Shown: positions 15,761 through 24,458 of the stretch, in pieces
How positions within the stretch are numbered: position 1 is the first letter of the stretch
Layout of the letters: the number at the start of each line of letters is the position of its first letter
NCBI GenBank assembly: GCA_902777855.1
Contig: CACYVN010000005.1
Coordinates: forward strand, 84,716-144,888
Length of the DNA stretch: 60,173 nucleotides
From: an uncultured bacterium
GTDB lineage: Bacteria; Cyanobacteriota; Vampirovibrionia; Gastranaerophilales; Gastranaerophilaceae
Direction: 5' to 3'
Program-made: the position numbers and the translations under genes
Notes under the pieces: generated by a model
Told to the model about the DNA's origin: nothing
Databases searched by the model: none
What the model saw: only the letters and a program-made list of their open reading frames with translations

Positions 15761-16210
15761 TTACACCAACTGAATCAGTGCCATTTCAGAAGCATCACCT
15801 CTGCGAGGCGGTAAATGGTAAATTCTTGTATATCCGCCTTTTTGTTCAGCGTATTTTTTACCGATTACAACAAACAATTTTCTCAAAACTGTTTGAGGTG
15901 TTTTCTTAACTTCATCGGTGAATTTACCGTCAGCAGGAACTTCAACGTATGCTTTTTTCTTAACATCATAAGCCATGAAGTCACCTGTTTCTTTGTTATA
16001 GATGTACTTTGCAGCGTTGCGGATTGAATTCAAGTCGCCTTTCTTTGCAAGAGTGATAATTTTTTCCGCATATGGTTTTAATGCTTTCGCACGAGCCAAT
16101 GTGGTTGTGATTTCACCATGAACAAAAAGTTCGGTTGCTAAAGAACGGAGCAAAGCTTTTCTTTGATCCTGCGCTTTTCCAAGCGTATGTTTTTTAGTTT
16201 GGTGTCTCAT
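15761..16210 (-). CDS. rplQ: 50S ribosomal protein L17
   Basis: The 149-residue protein starts with RHQTKKHTLGKAQDQRKALLRSLA and ends in a RIYHLPPRRGDASEMALIQL segment, both standard for L17. It is longer than the minimal 116-residue form because of about 25 residues near 75-100 (YIYNKETGDFMAYDVKKK), as in several phyla. It follows rpoA by 44 bp, with a GGAAAAAG site before the ATG. Confidence 0.96.
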   Translation of the reverse strand: MRHQTKKHTLGKAQDQRKALLRSLATELFVHGEITTTLARAKALKPYAEKIITLAKKGDLNSIRNAAKYIYNKETGDFMAYDVKKKAYVEVPADGKFTDEVKKTPQTVLRKLFVVIGKKYAEQKGGYTRIYHLPPRRGDASEMALIQLV

Positions 16211-16254
16211 TGTCTTTTTCCTTTATATTTCGTTGCCGAGATATCCGGCATGTA

Positions 16255-17226
16255 TTATCCGATTAAATCTTCTTCCTCTACAGGATTTGGAGCTAAATCC
16301 AAACCAAAGTGATGTAATCTTTCAATTACTTCGTCTGAAGATTTTTTACCGAAGTTTTTGATATTTAATAAATCATGTTCTGATTTTTTCAAAAGTTCGG
16401 ACATAGAATTGATACTTGCTCTCTTTAAGCAGTTATATGCTCTGACAGAAAGTTCCAATTCTTCGATTGTCATTTTCGGTTCATCTTCTTCAACTACAAC
16501 TTCTTCTTCCATAACAGGTATTGAAGCAACTGCAGGTTGACCTGTGATAGATGCAATCTGCATAAAGTGTTCAATAAGAAGATTTGCAGCCTGGCTCAAT
16601 GCATTTTGAACATCAACCGAACCGTTAGACCAGATTTCAAGAGTTAATTTGTCATAGTCTAAAGAATCGCCTACACGTGTACTTTCAACATTATAACTAA
16701 CTCTTTTGATTGGCATAAATGTTGCATCAATAGGTAATACATCGATTGAATCACCTTTAACATCTCTTGGAACATCGTGTGCAACATAGCCTTTACCTGA
16801 TTCAACAATTACATCTGCGTGGAATGAACCGCCATCTGCAACCGTACAAATCAACCAATCAGGGTTAACAACCTTAACTCCCGCAGGCAACTGAATATCG
16901 CTTGCCAGAACAGGACCCGGTTTGTCAACATCTATTCTGAGGTGTTGAGCCTCTTTGGAATCTGTTTTTACAACCAATCCTTTAAGGTTCAATATAACGT
17001 CGATAACATCTTCCAACACTCCGGGAATAGCAGTGTACTCATGAGTGATGCTTTCAATTCTCGTACTTGTAACTGCAGTACCTTCAAGGCTTGATAATAA
17101 TACACGTCTTAAAGCATTACCGATAGTTGTACCGAATCCTCTTTCTAATGGTTCGATAACAAATTTACCGTACTGTGAACCGTCTGAATTTGTTGCTGTA
17201 TCAACACATTTAATTTTTAATTCCAT
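16255..17226 (-). CDS. rpoA: RNA polymerase alpha subunit
   Basis: A 323-residue protein. The N-terminal dimerisation domain has GFGTTIGNALRRVLLSSLEGTA near 30-51. The C-terminal domain (about 250-315) carries LELSVRAYNCLKRASI and LLNIKNFGKKSSDEVIERL, which contact UP elements and activators. A short acidic linker (about 240-250, EEEVVVEEDEP) joins them. It is in the standard alpha-operon place between rpsD and rplQ. Confidence 0.97.
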   Translation of the reverse strand: MELKIKCVDTATNSDGSQYGKFVIEPLERGFGTTIGNALRRVLLSSLEGTAVTSTRIESITHEYTAIPGVLEDVIDVILNLKGLVVKTDSKEAQHLRIDVDKPGPVLASDIQLPAGVKVVNPDWLICTVADGGSFHADVIVESGKGYVAHDVPRDVKGDSIDVLPIDATFMPIKRVSYNVESTRVGDSLDYDKLTLEIWSNGSVDVQNALSQAANLLIEHFMQIASITGQPAVASIPVMEEEVVVEEDEPKMTIEELELSVRAYNCLKRASINSMSELLKKSEHDLLNIKNFGKKSSDEVIERLHHFGLDLAPNPVEEEDLIG

Positions 17227-17291
17227 TATTTTAATCTCCTAAGTTTATCTACTACGTGTTTTTGTAAGATTTTCTTACTTTCTGCTATTTA

Positions 17292-17894
17292 TTATTTAGA
17301 GTAGTATTCGATTACGAGCTGTTCCTTAAGATCAGGATCTAACTCTTCTCTTTCAGGAATTCTGTCAAAAGTGATTTTGAATTCTGATTTATCAATTGTC
17401 ATCCAAGCAGGAGCACATGCTAAATCTATTGAATCCATTACACCTTGAACAAATTTTGAACTTTTTGCTTTTACGGTAATAACATCACCCGCTTTTACAA
17501 GGTAAGAAGGAATGTCAACTTTTTTACCGTTAACAAGAACATGTCCGTGATTAACAATTTGTCTTGTCTGTTTACGAGTAATGCCAAAGCCTGCTCTGAA
17601 TAAGATGTTATCAAGTCTTGATTCAAGTAATTGCAAAAGAATAGTACCTGTAACACCTTTTCTTCTGGTTGCTTCCTGATAATATCTTGCAAATTGTTTT
17701 TCACTTACTAAGTATGTTAATCTGATTTTTTGTTTTTCTTTTAAGTGAAGAGCATATTCAGAAAGTTTCTTTCTGGTTGCGCCATGCTGACCTGAAGCAG
17801 TTTGACGCATAGAAGTTGTCAACTTTCTGTTTGATAAGTCTTTTACTCCATAGTTACGGAATAATTTTTCACTTGGTCCTGTATATCTTGCCAT
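17292..17894 (-). CDS. rpsD: 30S ribosomal protein S4
   Basis: A 200-residue primary 16S rRNA-binding protein beginning MARYTGPSEKLFRNYGV, with the S4 RNA-binding fold near 91-150 (LESRLDNILFRAGFGITRKQ then VNHGHVLVNGKKVDIPSY). The ATG at 17894 has a GGAG site 5-6 nt upstream. The frame stays open ten codons further into repeat DNA, but homologues begin at MARYTG. There is no zinc-cysteine knuckle, so this is the C-minus form. S4 often represses its own operon by binding the mRNA, and the long spacer upstream is a possible place for that. Confidence 0.97.
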   Translation of the reverse strand: MARYTGPSEKLFRNYGVKDLSNRKLTTSMRQTASGQHGATRKKLSEYALHLKEKQKIRLTYLVSEKQFARYYQEATRRKGVTGTILLQLLESRLDNILFRAGFGITRKQTRQIVNHGHVLVNGKKVDIPSYLVKAGDVITVKAKSSKFVQGVMDSIDLACAPAWMTIDKSEFKITFDRIPEREELDPDLKEQLVIEYYSK

Positions 17895-18115
17895 TATTTT
17901 CTCCTTTTCTTTTGTGCGGGGCATCTGTGGTTTACGATTGGACTATTATCGCAAGCCCCCGCCGTTTATTTTACTTTCCCCGCCTGTGCAATCAAAGATT
18001 GCTTCGTTCACTTCACTTCCGTTTCGTTCACAACGGCGGTCATATAATGTTTCGTGTCCTGCTCGTCTTGCCATTCGGCAAGCCGACACCGACACTTCAC
18101 ACCAGTTTACGCACT
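17895..18115. repeat. 221-bp spacer with repeat DNA inside the ribosomal operon
   Basis: Genes in this operon are otherwise tightly spaced, yet rpsK and rpsD are 221 bp apart. Bases 18051-18102 align with 46207-46256 in the second repeat island (shared words TTCGTG, CCTGCT, GTCTTGC, CAAGCC, CACTTC; about four fifths identical by eye), so at least this part is dispersed repeat DNA. It also contains the hairpin CTTGCC-ATTC-GGCAAG. No credible ORF is present; short frames here lack ribosome sites. Confidence 0.65.
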
Positions 18116-18502
18116 CTATACACGTCTTTTCTTTGGCGGACGGCAACCATTGTGAGGAATCGGAGTTACATCTTTGATTAATGTAATTTCCAAACCTGCT
18201 GCTTGAATTGCTCTGATTGCTGTTTCTCTGCCTGAACCCGGCCCTTTGATATGAACTTCAACTTTTTTCATACCTTGGTCGATTGATTTTTTTGCTACCA
18301 TTTCTGCAGCAGATTGTGCTGCAAACGGTGTACCTTTTCTGGCACCCTTGAATCCTGATGCTCCGGCTGTTGCCCAAGCAATAGCATTACCTTGAGTGTC
18401 TGTAGAAGTTACGATTGTATTGTTGAAAGTTGACTGAATATGTACAACTCCCTGTAATACATTCTTCTTTTCCTTTTTCTTTGTTGTTCTTGGTCTTGCC
18501 AT
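18116..18502 (-). CDS. rpsK: 30S ribosomal protein S11
   Basis: A 128-residue platform protein of the 30S subunit. It has [19 protein letters not shown] near 21-39, [37 protein letters not shown] and the C-terminal [14 protein letters not shown], all standard. It lies 30 bp after rpsM and is followed by an unusually long, repeat-containing spacer before rpsD. Confidence 0.97.
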   Translation of the reverse strand: MARPRTTKKKEKKNVLQGVVHIQSTFNNTIVTSTDTQGNAIAWATAGASGFKGARKGTPFAAQSAAEMVAKKSIDQGMKKVEVHIKGPGSGRETAIRAIQAAGLEITLIKDVTPIPHNGCRPPKKRRV

Positions 18503-18532
18503 TTTTACTTTCCTTTATATTAATAGTGTTTA

Positions 18533-18898
18533 TTACTTCTTACCTGCAATTGCGGCACCTTTTTTACCGCGTTGAGTTCTTGCATTAGTTTTTGTTCTTT
18601 GACCTCTGCAAGGAAGTTTACGTTTGTGACGAAGTCCTCGGTAGGAACCGATTTCCTGCAAACGTTTGATATTCATTGCAACATCACGTCTCAAATCACC
18701 TTCAATGTGATAATTTGAAAGTTCTTCTCGCAATACTTTGATATCTTCTTCAGTTAAATTGTCTGTTCTTAAATCAGGTGAAATACCTGTCTTTGCTAAA
18801 ATATTCTTAGCTCGAGTAGGCCCGATACCGTAAATGTATGTTAAGGCTACTTCCATTCTTTTGTTACGAGGTAAATCTACCCCTACTAATCTTGCCAT
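18533..18898 (-). CDS. rpsM: 30S ribosomal protein S13
   Basis: A 121-residue head protein of the 30S subunit, with [20 protein letters not shown] at the N-terminus, the helix-turn-helix region [11 protein letters not shown], and the basic tail [20 protein letters not shown] contacting tRNA. Length and sequence are typical. A 152-bp spacer separates it from rpmJ. Confidence 0.97.
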   Translation of the reverse strand: MARLVGVDLPRNKRMEVALTYIYGIGPTRAKNILAKTGISPDLRTDNLTEEDIKVLREELSNYHIEGDLRRDVAMNIKRLQEIGSYRGLRHKRKLPCRGQRTKTNARTQRGKKGAAIAGKK

Positions 18899-19050
18899 GT
18901 TTTTCTCCTTTTCTTTGGCTTTGTGCGCCGAAACAACCCTGCCTATGTAGCACGCTGCCCCGTTATTCGCACCCGGTGTTAGATTTTTTTATATAAGAGG
19001 CATAAATACTTCCTCTCCAACCGCCGACACGCGCGGTTTCCGCTTTGCGA
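18899..19050 (-). other. Long rpmJ-rpsM spacer, possible leader structure
   Basis: This 152-bp spacer in the ribosomal operon is GC-richer than its surroundings and holds at least one hairpin (AACCGC/GCGGTT, 8-nt loop, near 19020). In E. coli the S4 autoregulation site is just upstream of rpsM, so a regulatory leader is possible. It could equally be repeat-derived like the spacer before rpsD. No ORF is supported. Confidence 0.35.
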
Positions 19051-19164
19051 TTACCCTTGACGTTGTTTGTGTTTAGGATTTTCGCAAATTACGGCAATTC
19101 TGCCTTTTCTTTTAATACATTTGCATTTGTCGCAAATTTTCTTTACTGATGATCTTACTTTCAT
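19051..19164 (-). CDS. rpmJ: 50S ribosomal protein L36
   Basis: A 37-residue protein reading [16 protein letters not shown] at the start and ending HKQRQG. It is the zinc-binding form of L36: C11, C14, C27 and H32 make the usual C-x2-C-x12-C-x4-H set (C16 is extra). It lies 35 bp after infA and starts at ATG behind AAGGAAAAG. It is very short but unambiguous. Confidence 0.96.
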   Translation of the reverse strand: MKVRSSVKKICDKCKCIKRKGRIAVICENPKHKQRQG

Positions 19165-19199
19165 TTTCTTTTCCTTTATATTTTTCTGTTCGTGAGATT

Positions 19200-19415
19200 C
19201 TACTTTAATCTGAAGGTAATACGCCCTTTGGTTAAATCGTATGGAGTCATTTCAACTCTTACTTTATCCCCGGGAAGTATTCTTATAAAATTTTTTCTTA
19301 TCTTTCCCGAAATATGAGCCAATATTTCGTGATCATTTTCAAGTTTAACTTTGAACATCGCATTCGGCATGGATTCAATAATCGTGCCTACGAATTCTAT
19401 TACGTCTTTTGCCAT
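19200..19415 (-). CDS. infA: Translation initiation factor IF-1
   Basis: A 71-residue OB-fold protein that binds the ribosomal A site during initiation. Typical IF-1 segments are [41 protein letters not shown] and [11 protein letters not shown]. It is the first gene of the operon here. The secY-adk-map genes that usually precede it are absent, because the next gene upstream is divergent. GAGGTATAT precedes the ATG. Confidence 0.97.
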   Translation of the reverse strand: MAKDVIEFVGTIIESMPNAMFKVKLENDHEILAHISGKIRKNFIRILPGDKVRVEMTPYDLTKGRITFRLK

Positions 19416-19458
19416 ATATACCTCTTTTTTCGGCTGTCAAATACTCACAATAATTGTA

Positions 19459-19467
19459 AGTATAACA
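19459..19467 (-). promoter_or_regulatory. Extended -10 promoter of the infA operon
   Basis: On the minus strand TGTTATACT (TGn plus TATACT) lies about 43 nt before the infA ATG. No strong -35 is seen, which fits the extended -10 type found repeatedly in this window. Confidence 0.55.
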
Positions 19468-19508
19468 ATTCTAACTGCTGAAAATTTCAATGCAAGGGGG
19501 TAAATATT

Positions 19509-19604
19509 ATGAACAAAGCAATTTTTAACACTTTTTTACAATCTGTTTTTATAAATATAGCACACAACTGCTTGATTAAAGAAAAACGGAAAATGCACAT
19601 ATAA
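19509..19604 (+). CDS. Possible 31-residue small ORF
   Basis: A short frame starting MNKAIFNTFLQSVF and ending KRKMHI, with a plausible ribosome site (AAGGGGG, 8 nt spacing). It lies in the 294-bp infA-rimI gap. A hydrophobic start and a basic end are the only features. It may be chance; no family is recognised. Confidence 0.2.
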   Translation: MNKAIFNTFLQSVFINIAHNCLIKEKRKMHI

Positions 19605-19694
19605 AAATACTTTTAAATAAATTGTAAATTTTTATTAAGTAAATTTAATATGCAGATTATTAATTAAACAATTATTTGAAAATCAGGCAAATTA

Positions 19695-19703
19695 TGTTAC
19701 AAT
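19695..19703 (+). promoter_or_regulatory. Extended -10 of rimI (predicted leaderless)
   Basis: TGTTACAAT, then six T residues, then the rimI ATG. Transcription would begin at or next to the start codon. There is no ribosome-binding site before the ATG. Confidence 0.6.
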
Positions 19704-19709
19704 TTTTTT

Positions 19710-20246
19710 ATGAATAATACGGCAGAAAATGTTACAATTAAACGGATGGCAAAAGAAGATGTTGACGGAGTTATCGCTATAGAAGAAAAAGCTTACGGAG
19801 AACACCACTGGTCAAAAGATTCATTTATGCAGGAGCTTAATAATGATCTTGCATGGTACTATTCTTTGTTCAATACAGAAGGAAAACTGGTAGCATATGC
19901 AGGAACCTGGCATATTCTGGAAGAAGCCCATATTACAAATATTGCAGTAGACAAAGACCACAGGCGTAAAGGTTATGGGGAAGCATTATTAAAACACATA
20001 CTTGACGATTGTTATAAAGAAATGATTAAATATCTGACTTTAGAAGTCAGAGTCAGCAACAAAGCCGCTATCAGCCTTTACGAAAAATACGGCTTCAGTT
20101 CTTTCGGTATAAGAAAGAAATATTATCAGGATAATAATGAAGATGCAATGATTATGTGGACAAAAAATATATTCTATGACGAGTTCAAACTGCCGTTTGA
20201 GCAAAAAAGCGAAGAATTAACAAAAAGGATACTTATAAATGTCTGA
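19710..20246 (+). CDS. rimI: Ribosomal-protein-alanine N-acetyltransferase (GNAT)
   Basis: A 178-residue GNAT acetyltransferase of the RimI type, which N-acetylates the N-terminal alanine of S18 and other proteins. Seen are EKAYGEHHWSKDSFMQEL near 28-45 (family substrate region), the acetyl-CoA loop DKDHRRKGYGEALL near 85-98, and LEVRVSNKAAISLYEKYGF near 112-130. It has about 25 residues beyond the usual C-terminus. It overlaps bioY by 8 bp. Transcription probably starts at its ATG. Confidence 0.88.
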   Translation: MNNTAENVTIKRMAKEDVDGVIAIEEKAYGEHHWSKDSFMQELNNDLAWYYSLFNTEGKLVAYAGTWHILEEAHITNIAVDKDHRRKGYGEALLKHILDDCYKEMIKYLTLEVRVSNKAAISLYEKYGFSSFGIRKKYYQDNNEDAMIMWTKNIFYDEFKLPFEQKSEELTKRILINV

Positions 20247-20904
20247 AGAAGTCTTGATACCTAAAATGAAAAGACTTGATGTGAAACAAAAACGGATAAA
20301 AATACCCGTTAATAATTTCATTCTCGTAATTTTATGCACCTTGTTAATTATCTGTTCCACATTTATTAACATTGACATTAAACATTATATTATTCCTAAT
20401 GGATTTTCATTCGGCAAAACTTTTACAAGTGAAGATTTTATATACAGTTTCAGCATAATTCCCCAAATTCCCGTATTAATGTTTACATGTTCTGTTTTAG
20501 GGAGGAAATTATCCGTAACATGCGTATGCTTATATATAATACTCGGGCTTTTTGCATTTCCGTTTTTTGCACTCGGAGGAGGACTCGGATATGCGGGAGA
20601 ATACAGTTTCGGATACATACTTGCTTTTATACTCGGAGTATGGGTAGCCGGCAGTTTTCTGAATAAGAAATACTCTTTTATGTACATGATACTTGCATCA
20701 ATATTAGGAGTCTTAGCAATTCATATATGCGGAATTATTTACATGATTGTACTTGCATTTATAAAAGGCGATGGAAAAATGTTTATGCAAACCTGGATAA
20801 GTGCACAAAGCGGTCTTAAAGTGGTATATGACATAGTTTTGAGCTTTATTGGAATACTTATCGGGAAATATATTCACGAATTTTTTAAATTCTTGGCAGA
20901 TTAA
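20239..20904 (+). CDS. bioY: BioY family biotin transporter substrate-binding component
   Basis: A 221-residue membrane protein with about six hydrophobic helices. The BioY signature is present (FALGGGLGYAGEYSFGYILAF, near 113-133), which marks the S-component of ECF-type biotin uptake. The EcfA/EcfT energising subunits are not in the window. The N-terminus has about 25 polar, Lys-rich residues before the first helix. Translation is coupled to rimI (8-bp overlap). Confidence 0.9.
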   Translation: MSEEVLIPKMKRLDVKQKRIKIPVNNFILVILCTLLIICSTFINIDIKHYIIPNGFSFGKTFTSEDFIYSFSIIPQIPVLMFTCSVLGRKLSVTCVCLYIILGLFAFPFFALGGGLGYAGEYSFGYILAFILGVWVAGSFLNKKYSFMYMILASILGVLAIHICGIIYMIVLAFIKGDGKMFMQTWISAQSGLKVVYDIVLSFIGILIGKYIHEFFKFLAD

Positions 20905-20961
20905 TATTTGAAAGATATGTAAAAATATGATATTATAAAATTGGAATTATCCGGAGGACTT

Positions 20962-21867
20962 ATGGATTTTAGAGAGATATTTACCGATATACCGGTATTA
21001 ATAGTAATTGTGACATTTGTTTTTTCCCTTATATACTGTCTTATTCAGTATATTAAGGTTAACAAAAACCTGAAAACTATTATTAAATTTATATCAACAT
21101 TTAAGAAAAATGATTTGAATTTCCGCTTTAAAGAGCTTGACGGATGGATGATGTCAAATCCTTATGTATCAATTATTTGGATTGAGTTCAAAAATACACT
21201 CGTATTTTCCGAATCTGTTGCATTAAAAGATGGGGATGATTATCAATATCAGGATGTATCTTCCACTGTTCAAAATGTTCAGACAACATTTGATCCTTTG
21301 TATTTCTTTAATGAAGAAACTCTTGTAACATCAAAATTTAATTATAAGATGATACAAACTATTCCTACGATTTTGACAGGTTTTGGTCCATTATTTACAT
21401 TTATGAAAATTGCTATTGCATTCGGTATGATTGACTTTTCATCACCTGAAAAAACAATAAATTCAGTTGCTGCATTTATGCAGGGGATGCAGGCAGCAGC
21501 TTTTGTATCAGTTGTTGCGGTATCTTCATCCCTTATTTATTTATTGGTAGAAAAAGGATTGTTCCAGTTACTGTGTAAAAAACCTTTAGCAAAAATACAA
21601 AATATTGTCGGCGAATTATTTGCAAGCATTACTTCAGAGAAATTTCTGTATGAATTATTAAGAGAATCAAAAGTTCAGAATAACTCCGCTGCAAACCTTA
21701 TTGAAAAAATTCCGAAACAATTTAAAAGTGCATTCAATGAAACAATGGCCGCAAATTTGGTTCCGTATCTTGAAAACATGATTTTCGGATTAAATCAGCT
21801 TAACAAACAAATGAAAGAAGTTGCCAAAGGAGCCAAAGGCGGAGACGAAGTTGACGGACTGTTTTAG
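20962..21867 (+). CDS. MotA/TolQ/ExbB-like proton channel (ZorA-like)
   Basis: A 301-residue inner-membrane protein. It has one helix near 5-24, a cytoplasmic domain, and a central pair of helices, TIPTILTGFGPLFTFMKIAIAF and AAFVSVVAVSSSLIYLLVE. Arrangement and motif resemble the MotA/TolQ/ExbB channel domain, closest by eye to ZorA. Its C-terminal helical tail is about 90 residues, much shorter than in Zorya ZorA. The ATG at 20962 has GGAGG 6 nt upstream; the frame extends seven codons to a TTG. It is followed 13 bp later by its MotB-like partner. Flagellar and Tol genes are absent, so its role is unknown. Confidence 0.75.
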   Translation: MDFREIFTDIPVLIVIVTFVFSLIYCLIQYIKVNKNLKTIIKFISTFKKNDLNFRFKELDGWMMSNPYVSIIWIEFKNTLVFSESVALKDGDDYQYQDVSSTVQNVQTTFDPLYFFNEETLVTSKFNYKMIQTIPTILTGFGPLFTFMKIAIAFGMIDFSSPEKTINSVAAFMQGMQAAAFVSVVAVSSSLIYLLVEKGLFQLLCKKPLAKIQNIVGELFASITSEKFLYELLRESKVQNNSAANLIEKIPKQFKSAFNETMAANLVPYLENMIFGLNQLNKQMKEVAKGAKGGDEVDGLF

Positions 21868-21880
21868 GAGAAACAAATAA

Positions 21881-22573
21881 ATGGCAATGATGCAAAGAAA
21901 ACATCACGCAGAAGATGATGGCGGAAATATTTTCTGGGTTACAATGTCAGACCTTATGTTAGGTTTGGCAATCATCTTTATTACTCTGTTTGTCCTCGCA
22001 ATGACAGGTTTTAACCAAAAGACAGTACAGCAGCAGCGTGTAAAAATGGAAGTTGCTCAAAAAATAGAGAGTGAACTTCAAAGACAACATATTGATGCAA
22101 AAATTGACCGTATGACAGGCGACTTAAAAATCCCATCTTCAGCACTTTTTGAAGTTAACAGTTATATCCTGAAACCTGAGGGGAAAAAATTTCTTGATAA
22201 ATTAACCCCAATATATGTAAATACAATTTTTTCAAATAAAAAACTTGCTAATAACATTGAAACTATCATTATTCAGGGGCACACGGATTCTCAGGCTTTT
22301 GCCGGTCTTACGAATATAAATGACCAATTTGTTTACAATATGGACCTGAGTACAAAGAGAGCAAATTCTGTTGCTGCATATATGCTTGGAGGTCATTACA
22401 AACCTGAATATAATGAGGAATTTCGACACATGATTGCAGTAGAAGGAAGAAGCTTCAATGATTTAATCTTCGATGATCAGGGGAATGAGGATATGACAAA
22501 AAGCCGTCGTGTAGAAATTAAATTAAAAGTCAGAGACTGGAGTATCGCAACATTTTTCGGAATGAAAAAATAA
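21881..22573 (+). CDS. MotB/ZorB-like OmpA-domain stator protein
   Basis: A 230-residue protein with a short cytoplasmic N-terminus, one membrane helix (about 19-44) carrying a conserved-position aspartate (D24 in [10 protein letters not shown]), a coiled linker (about 46-70), and a C-terminal OmpA/MotB peptidoglycan-binding domain. Visible landmarks are GHTD at 133-136, DLSTKRA at 155-161 and KSRRVEIKL at 207-215. D24 is the expected proton-carrying residue. Together with the upstream MotA-like protein it should form a peptidoglycan-anchored, proton-driven stator. ZorC, ZorD and ZorE are absent. Confidence 0.85.
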   Translation: MAMMQRKHHAEDDGGNIFWVTMSDLMLGLAIIFITLFVLAMTGFNQKTVQQQRVKMEVAQKIESELQRQHIDAKIDRMTGDLKIPSSALFEVNSYILKPEGKKFLDKLTPIYVNTIFSNKKLANNIETIIIQGHTDSQAFAGLTNINDQFVYNMDLSTKRANSVAAYMLGGHYKPEYNEEFRHMIAVEGRSFNDLIFDDQGNEDMTKSRRVEIKLKVRDWSIATFFGMKK

Positions 22574-22574
22574 A

Positions 22575-23936
22575 ATGATAGAAGAAAACAATATTTTAGA
22601 AACAATAAATATGATTAAACTGTACAATCTTGATATCAGGACTGTGACACTTGCTCTTAGTCTGAGAGATTGCATAAGCGAAGATGTTGACAGAGTTTGC
22701 GATAATATTTATAACAAAATAAAAAAATATGCTAAGAATCTGGTTTCTTATGCCGAAGAACTTGCAGACGAATATTCCATTCCTATCATAAATAAAAGAA
22801 TTTCCGTAACCCCTGTAAGCTTAATTGGTGAATCCTGCAAAAAACCGGATTATGTAAAAATTGCAAAAACACTTGATATGGCTGCAAAAGAAGTCGGCGT
22901 TAATTTTGTAGGCGGATTTAGCGCTCTCGTTGAAAAAGGTATGACAAAAGGTGATGAACTCTTAATAGAAAGCATCCCTCAGGCACTTGCACAAACACAA
23001 AGACTTTGTTCATCTGTCAATGTTGCCTCATCAAAAGCAGGGATTAATATGGATGCCGTTTTAAAAATGGCTGAAATTATAAAAAAGTCTGCACTACTCA
23101 CAAAAGATCAGGATTGTATCGGAGCTGCAAAACTGGTAGTATTTTGTAATGTTCCGAGTGATAATCCGTTTATGGCAGGGGCATTTTGCGGAATAGGAGA
23201 AAATGAAGTTGCATTAAATGTCGGAGTTTCAGGTCCTGGAGCCGTAAGGGCTGCAATTTTAGGATTAAAAGACAAAACCGATATGAGTGAACTTGCCAAT
23301 AAAATAAAACAAACTGCTTATAAAATAACATCAACCGGAGAACTTATCGGTAGGAAATTATCAAAAAGATTGGGGATTCCATTTGGAGTAATAGATTTAT
23401 CTCTGGCTCCTACACCAGCAGTCGGAGATAGCGTTGCCGGAATATTTCAGGCAATGGGGCTTGAACATGCAGGTGCCCATGGGACAACAGCGGCACTCGC
23501 AATGTTAAATGATGCGGTTAAAAAGGGTGGAATTATGGCGAGTTCACATGTCGGAGGTTTATCGGGAGCATTTATTCCTGTATCCGAAGATGCAGGAATG
23601 ATTGAAGCCGCACAAAAAAAATACATTAATATTCAAAAACTTGAAGCAATGACTTCCGTTTGTTCTGTAGGTCTTGATATGATTGCAATACCAGGAGATA
23701 CACCGGAAAGTACAATAGCGGGAATGATAGCTGATGAGATGGCAATCGGAATGATTAATAAAAAAACAACGGCAGTAAGAATCATCCCCGCAATAGGGAA
23801 AAAAGTTGGCGACAATGTTCATTTCGGCGGACTGCTCGGCGATGCTCCAATTATGGGTATAAGCAATTTAGCAGCTGAAAAATTTGTTAACAGAGGCGGA
23901 AGAATACCGGCTCCAATACACAGTATGAATAATTAA
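22575..23936 (+). CDS. UPF0210 / DUF711 (PFL-like) family protein
   Basis: A 453-residue cytoplasmic protein of the UPF0210 (DUF711) family, structurally related to glycyl-radical-type barrels but of unknown function. Typical stretches are [13 protein letters not shown] near 15-27, [14 protein letters not shown] near 75-88, [14 protein letters not shown] near 115-128, [17 protein letters not shown] and [12 protein letters not shown]. There is no ACT-domain partner (UPF0237) next to it, its most frequent neighbour elsewhere. Instead it starts 1 bp after the MotB-like gene, so it is translationally coupled to the stator pair. Confidence 0.9.
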   Translation: MIEENNILETINMIKLYNLDIRTVTLALSLRDCISEDVDRVCDNIYNKIKKYAKNLVSYAEELADEYSIPIINKRISVTPVSLIGESCKKPDYVKIAKTLDMAAKEVGVNFVGGFSALVEKGMTKGDELLIESIPQALAQTQRLCSSVNVASSKAGINMDAVLKMAEIIKKSALLTKDQDCIGAAKLVVFCNVPSDNPFMAGAFCGIGENEVALNVGVSGPGAVRAAILGLKDKTDMSELANKIKQTAYKITSTGELIGRKLSKRLGIPFGVIDLSLAPTPAVGDSVAGIFQAMGLEHAGAHGTTAALAMLNDAVKKGGIMASSHVGGLSGAFIPVSEDAGMIEAAQKKYINIQKLEAMTSVCSVGLDMIAIPGDTPESTIAGMIADEMAIGMINKKTTAVRIIPAIGKKVGDNVHFGGLLGDAPIMGISNLAAEKFVNRGGRIPAPIHSMNN

Positions 23937-23948
23937 TCGGAGTTAAAT

Positions 23949-24458
23949 ATGACAGTAACATTAAATGAAATGGCAAATAAACTTCAATCATATATTATTG
24001 ATTCACAATCAGATGCTCACAGTTCTTCAAATGCGAATTTAAATTTAGCAAAATACAACAATATTAAACTTGCGATGGATGAAACGGTTCGTTTCCCTCA
24101 TATTATAATCCGTATCGGAATTTCAGAAGCAATATACGGATTAAGAGACGGTGTCAGATCAGAAGGCGGACTCGGGCCTGATGAAAAATATGTTCACAAA
24201 TGGCTTGGCAATTACGCTGTCATATCAGAATTAACGGAAATTTATAAAAATTTCCGAGATAATTTAATGGCTATGGGTGACCACGCAGAATCAGATGATT
24301 ATGCAATTGAAATTGATACTAACGGTAAAATTAAAAGAGTTTATGAAGCAAATGCTGCAGTTGGCAGAAATGAAAAAGAACGTAAAGAACAAAGACAAAA
24401 AGAAATAAGAAAAGAATTAAAAGATTTTTTAAAATCGAATAAACGCAGACTTACTTAG
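23949..24458 (+). CDS. Hypothetical protein, last gene of stator operon
   Basis: A 169-residue soluble protein I do not recognise. It is mainly helical. The middle has MDETVRFPHIIIRIGISEAIYGLRDG-type sequence (about 48-73) and a conserved-looking GLGPDEKYVHKWL (about 78-90). The C-terminal 40 residues are strongly charged (NEKERKEQRQKEIRKELKD). It begins 12 bp after the UPF0210 gene with its own GGAGTT site and overlaps the 3' end of uvrC by 8 bp, tail to tail. Its place in the operon suggests a role tied to the proton channel. Confidence 0.6.
   Translation: MTVTLNEMANKLQSYIIDSQSDAHSSSNANLNLAKYNNIKLAMDETVRFPHIIIRIGISEAIYGLRDGVRSEGGLGPDEKYVHKWLGNYAVISELTEIYKNFRDNLMAMGDHAESDDYAIEIDTNGKIKRVYEANAAVGRNEKERKEQRQKEIRKELKDFLKSNKRRLT

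Noticed and set aside
17914..18177. Plus-strand frames of 87-121 codons between rpsD and rpsK
   Set aside because: They lie in repeat DNA and overlap rpsK or rpsD antisense, have no ribosome site, and give no recognisable protein.
20962..22573. Calling the MotA/MotB-like pair a Zorya anti-phage defence system
   Set aside because: zorC, zorD and zorE are absent, the ZorA-type tail is short and the neighbours are UPF0210, bioY and uvrC. Only the channel-pair resemblance is supported.
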